Source: CAYXZO01 sp964469505 (GTDB lineage: Bacteria > Fidelibacterota > UBA8477 > JABMPR01). Taken from it: a stretch of 6,640 nt of DNA. The notes below the pieces were generated by a model. The model was not told the origin of the DNA. It saw nothing but the letters and a program-made list of their open reading frames with translations, and made no database searches. The position numbers were made by a program, and so were the translations under genes. How positions within the stretch are numbered: position 1 is the stretch's first letter; each line of letters begins with the position of its first letter. The stretch is from the NCBI GenBank assembly GCA_964469505.1, contig CAYXZO010000093.1, positions 1 through 6,640 of the forward strand. Reading direction: 5' to 3'. Below are positions 6,166-6,640 of the stretch, piece by piece.

Positions 6166-6570
6166 ATGGGTAATTACTCTTATTTCTTCATGCCGTTTGT
6201 AAACGAGCGGGTAAAAACTTTTGAAACCTATTTAGATGTCCGTAAAATCCCTCTCTATAACCGAATCTCGCCTACCGGCAAGGTAGCTCCTCCCTCTCAG
6301 GAGAAAGAAGTGGATGCTAATTCTAGCTCCACCGAAACCGACAAAATTTCTAATTTCTCTTCCACTACTCAGGATTCTCCAGCCACCGACAAGGTTGAGC
6401 AACTGCCCAATAACACTTATTCCACTACGACTGTTTTCCAAAGCCAGAAAAATCAAACTACTGAGAATAAACCTCCGCGAATATTTACAGTGGAGATTTC
6501 AGACTCTTACCGTTTTTGGACTCAAAACCTTTATTACCCGGGCGGAATTTTCGATCTTTATATATACTAG
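6166..6570 (+). CDS. Hypothetical protein with a Ser/Thr/Asn-rich central linker
   Basis: I do not recognise this 134-residue product. It has an aromatic and basic N-terminal part (1-35, with NYSYFFMPF and YLDVRKIPLYNR), a probably disordered middle (about 36-104) rich in Ser, Thr, Asn, Gln, Pro and acidic residues, and an aromatic C-terminal part (105-134, with EISDSYRFW and NLYYPGG). There is no Cys or His, no signal peptide and no membrane span. The ATG has AGAGGG 4 nt upstream, and codons favour pyrimidines at the third position throughout, which supports real coding. It is divergent from selD. Its composition differs from the enzyme genes to its left, so it could be a lineage-specific or acquired gene. 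A structural or surface/spore role is possible but unsupported. Confidence 0.55.
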   Translation: MGNYSYFFMPFVNERVKTFETYLDVRKIPLYNRISPTGKVAPPSQEKEVDANSSSTETDKISNFSSTTQDSPATDKVEQLPNNTYSTTTVFQSQKNQTTENKPPRIFTVEISDSYRFWTQNLYYPGGIFDLYIY

Positions 6571-6640
6571 GCGAAGCACTTAAACCCCTTTTTAGCTGTC
6601 ACTTACTTCAATAAACAATCCACGATTTTTATGGCCCGGT
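6571..6640. other. Unresolved right edge
   Basis: These 70 nt follow the stop of the plus-strand ORF. No convincing hairpin terminator is visible. An ATG at 6631 begins four codons that run off the window but has no ribosome binding site. Two minus-strand frames are open from the edge, ending in stops at 6603-6605 and 6592-6594, so the tail of a convergent gene could lie here. The sequence is too short to choose. Confidence 0.3.

Noticed and set aside
6592..6640. A minus-strand C-terminal fragment resembling the ISDS segment of the 6166 ORF
   Set aside because: The similarity covers only a few residues with different codons, and a second minus-strand frame is equally open, so it is probably chance.

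Overview
The window looks like chromosomal DNA of an anaerobic, Gram-positive-type bacterium, most plausibly a clostridial lineage such as the Desulfotomaculum/Pelotomaculum/Moorella relatives. This is inferred from gene content and protein style: a B12-dependent ribonucleotide reductase tail, a selenocysteine-containing SelD, a fused formiminotransferase-cyclodeaminase, an endonuclease-type MutL, purine-rich ribosome binding sites, and moderate G+C by eye. No 16S rRNA or other decisive taxonomic marker is present.

Layout. Positions 1-39 (+) hold the last codons of a gene ending in a Cys-rich tail typical of NrdJ. It converges on the long minus-strand gene string, with a GC-rich hairpin (57-88) between them. 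From about 5922 down to 151 everything is on the minus strand, in transcription order: selD (5922-4873, with an in-frame UGA read as selenocysteine), a 64-residue single-span membrane protein of unknown function (4792-4598), a bifunctional glutamate formimidoyltransferase/formimidoyl-THF cyclodeaminase (4571-2880), mutL (2838-1084, GTG start) and miaA (1074-151). The gaps are 80, 26, 41 and 9 nt, so the last four genes look like one transcription unit, and selD may belong to it.

A roughly 240-nt AT-rich divergent intergenic region (5923-6165) separates selD from a plus-strand ORF (6166-6570). That ORF has a Ser/Thr/Asn-rich central segment and I do not recognise it. A perfect 12-bp inverted repeat sits just before its ribosome binding site. 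The last 70 nt (6571-6640) cannot be resolved.

Functionally the string mixes selenium metabolism (SelD), one-carbon/histidine catabolism (FTCD), mismatch repair (MutL) and tRNA modification (MiaA). One real biochemical link is that MiaA's i6A37 modification applies to tRNAs reading U-starting codons, including tRNA-Sec, which decodes the UGA that SelD itself uses. I see no defence system, mobile element, CRISPR array or rRNA/tRNA gene. The least explained material is the 5923-6570 segment and the small membrane protein.
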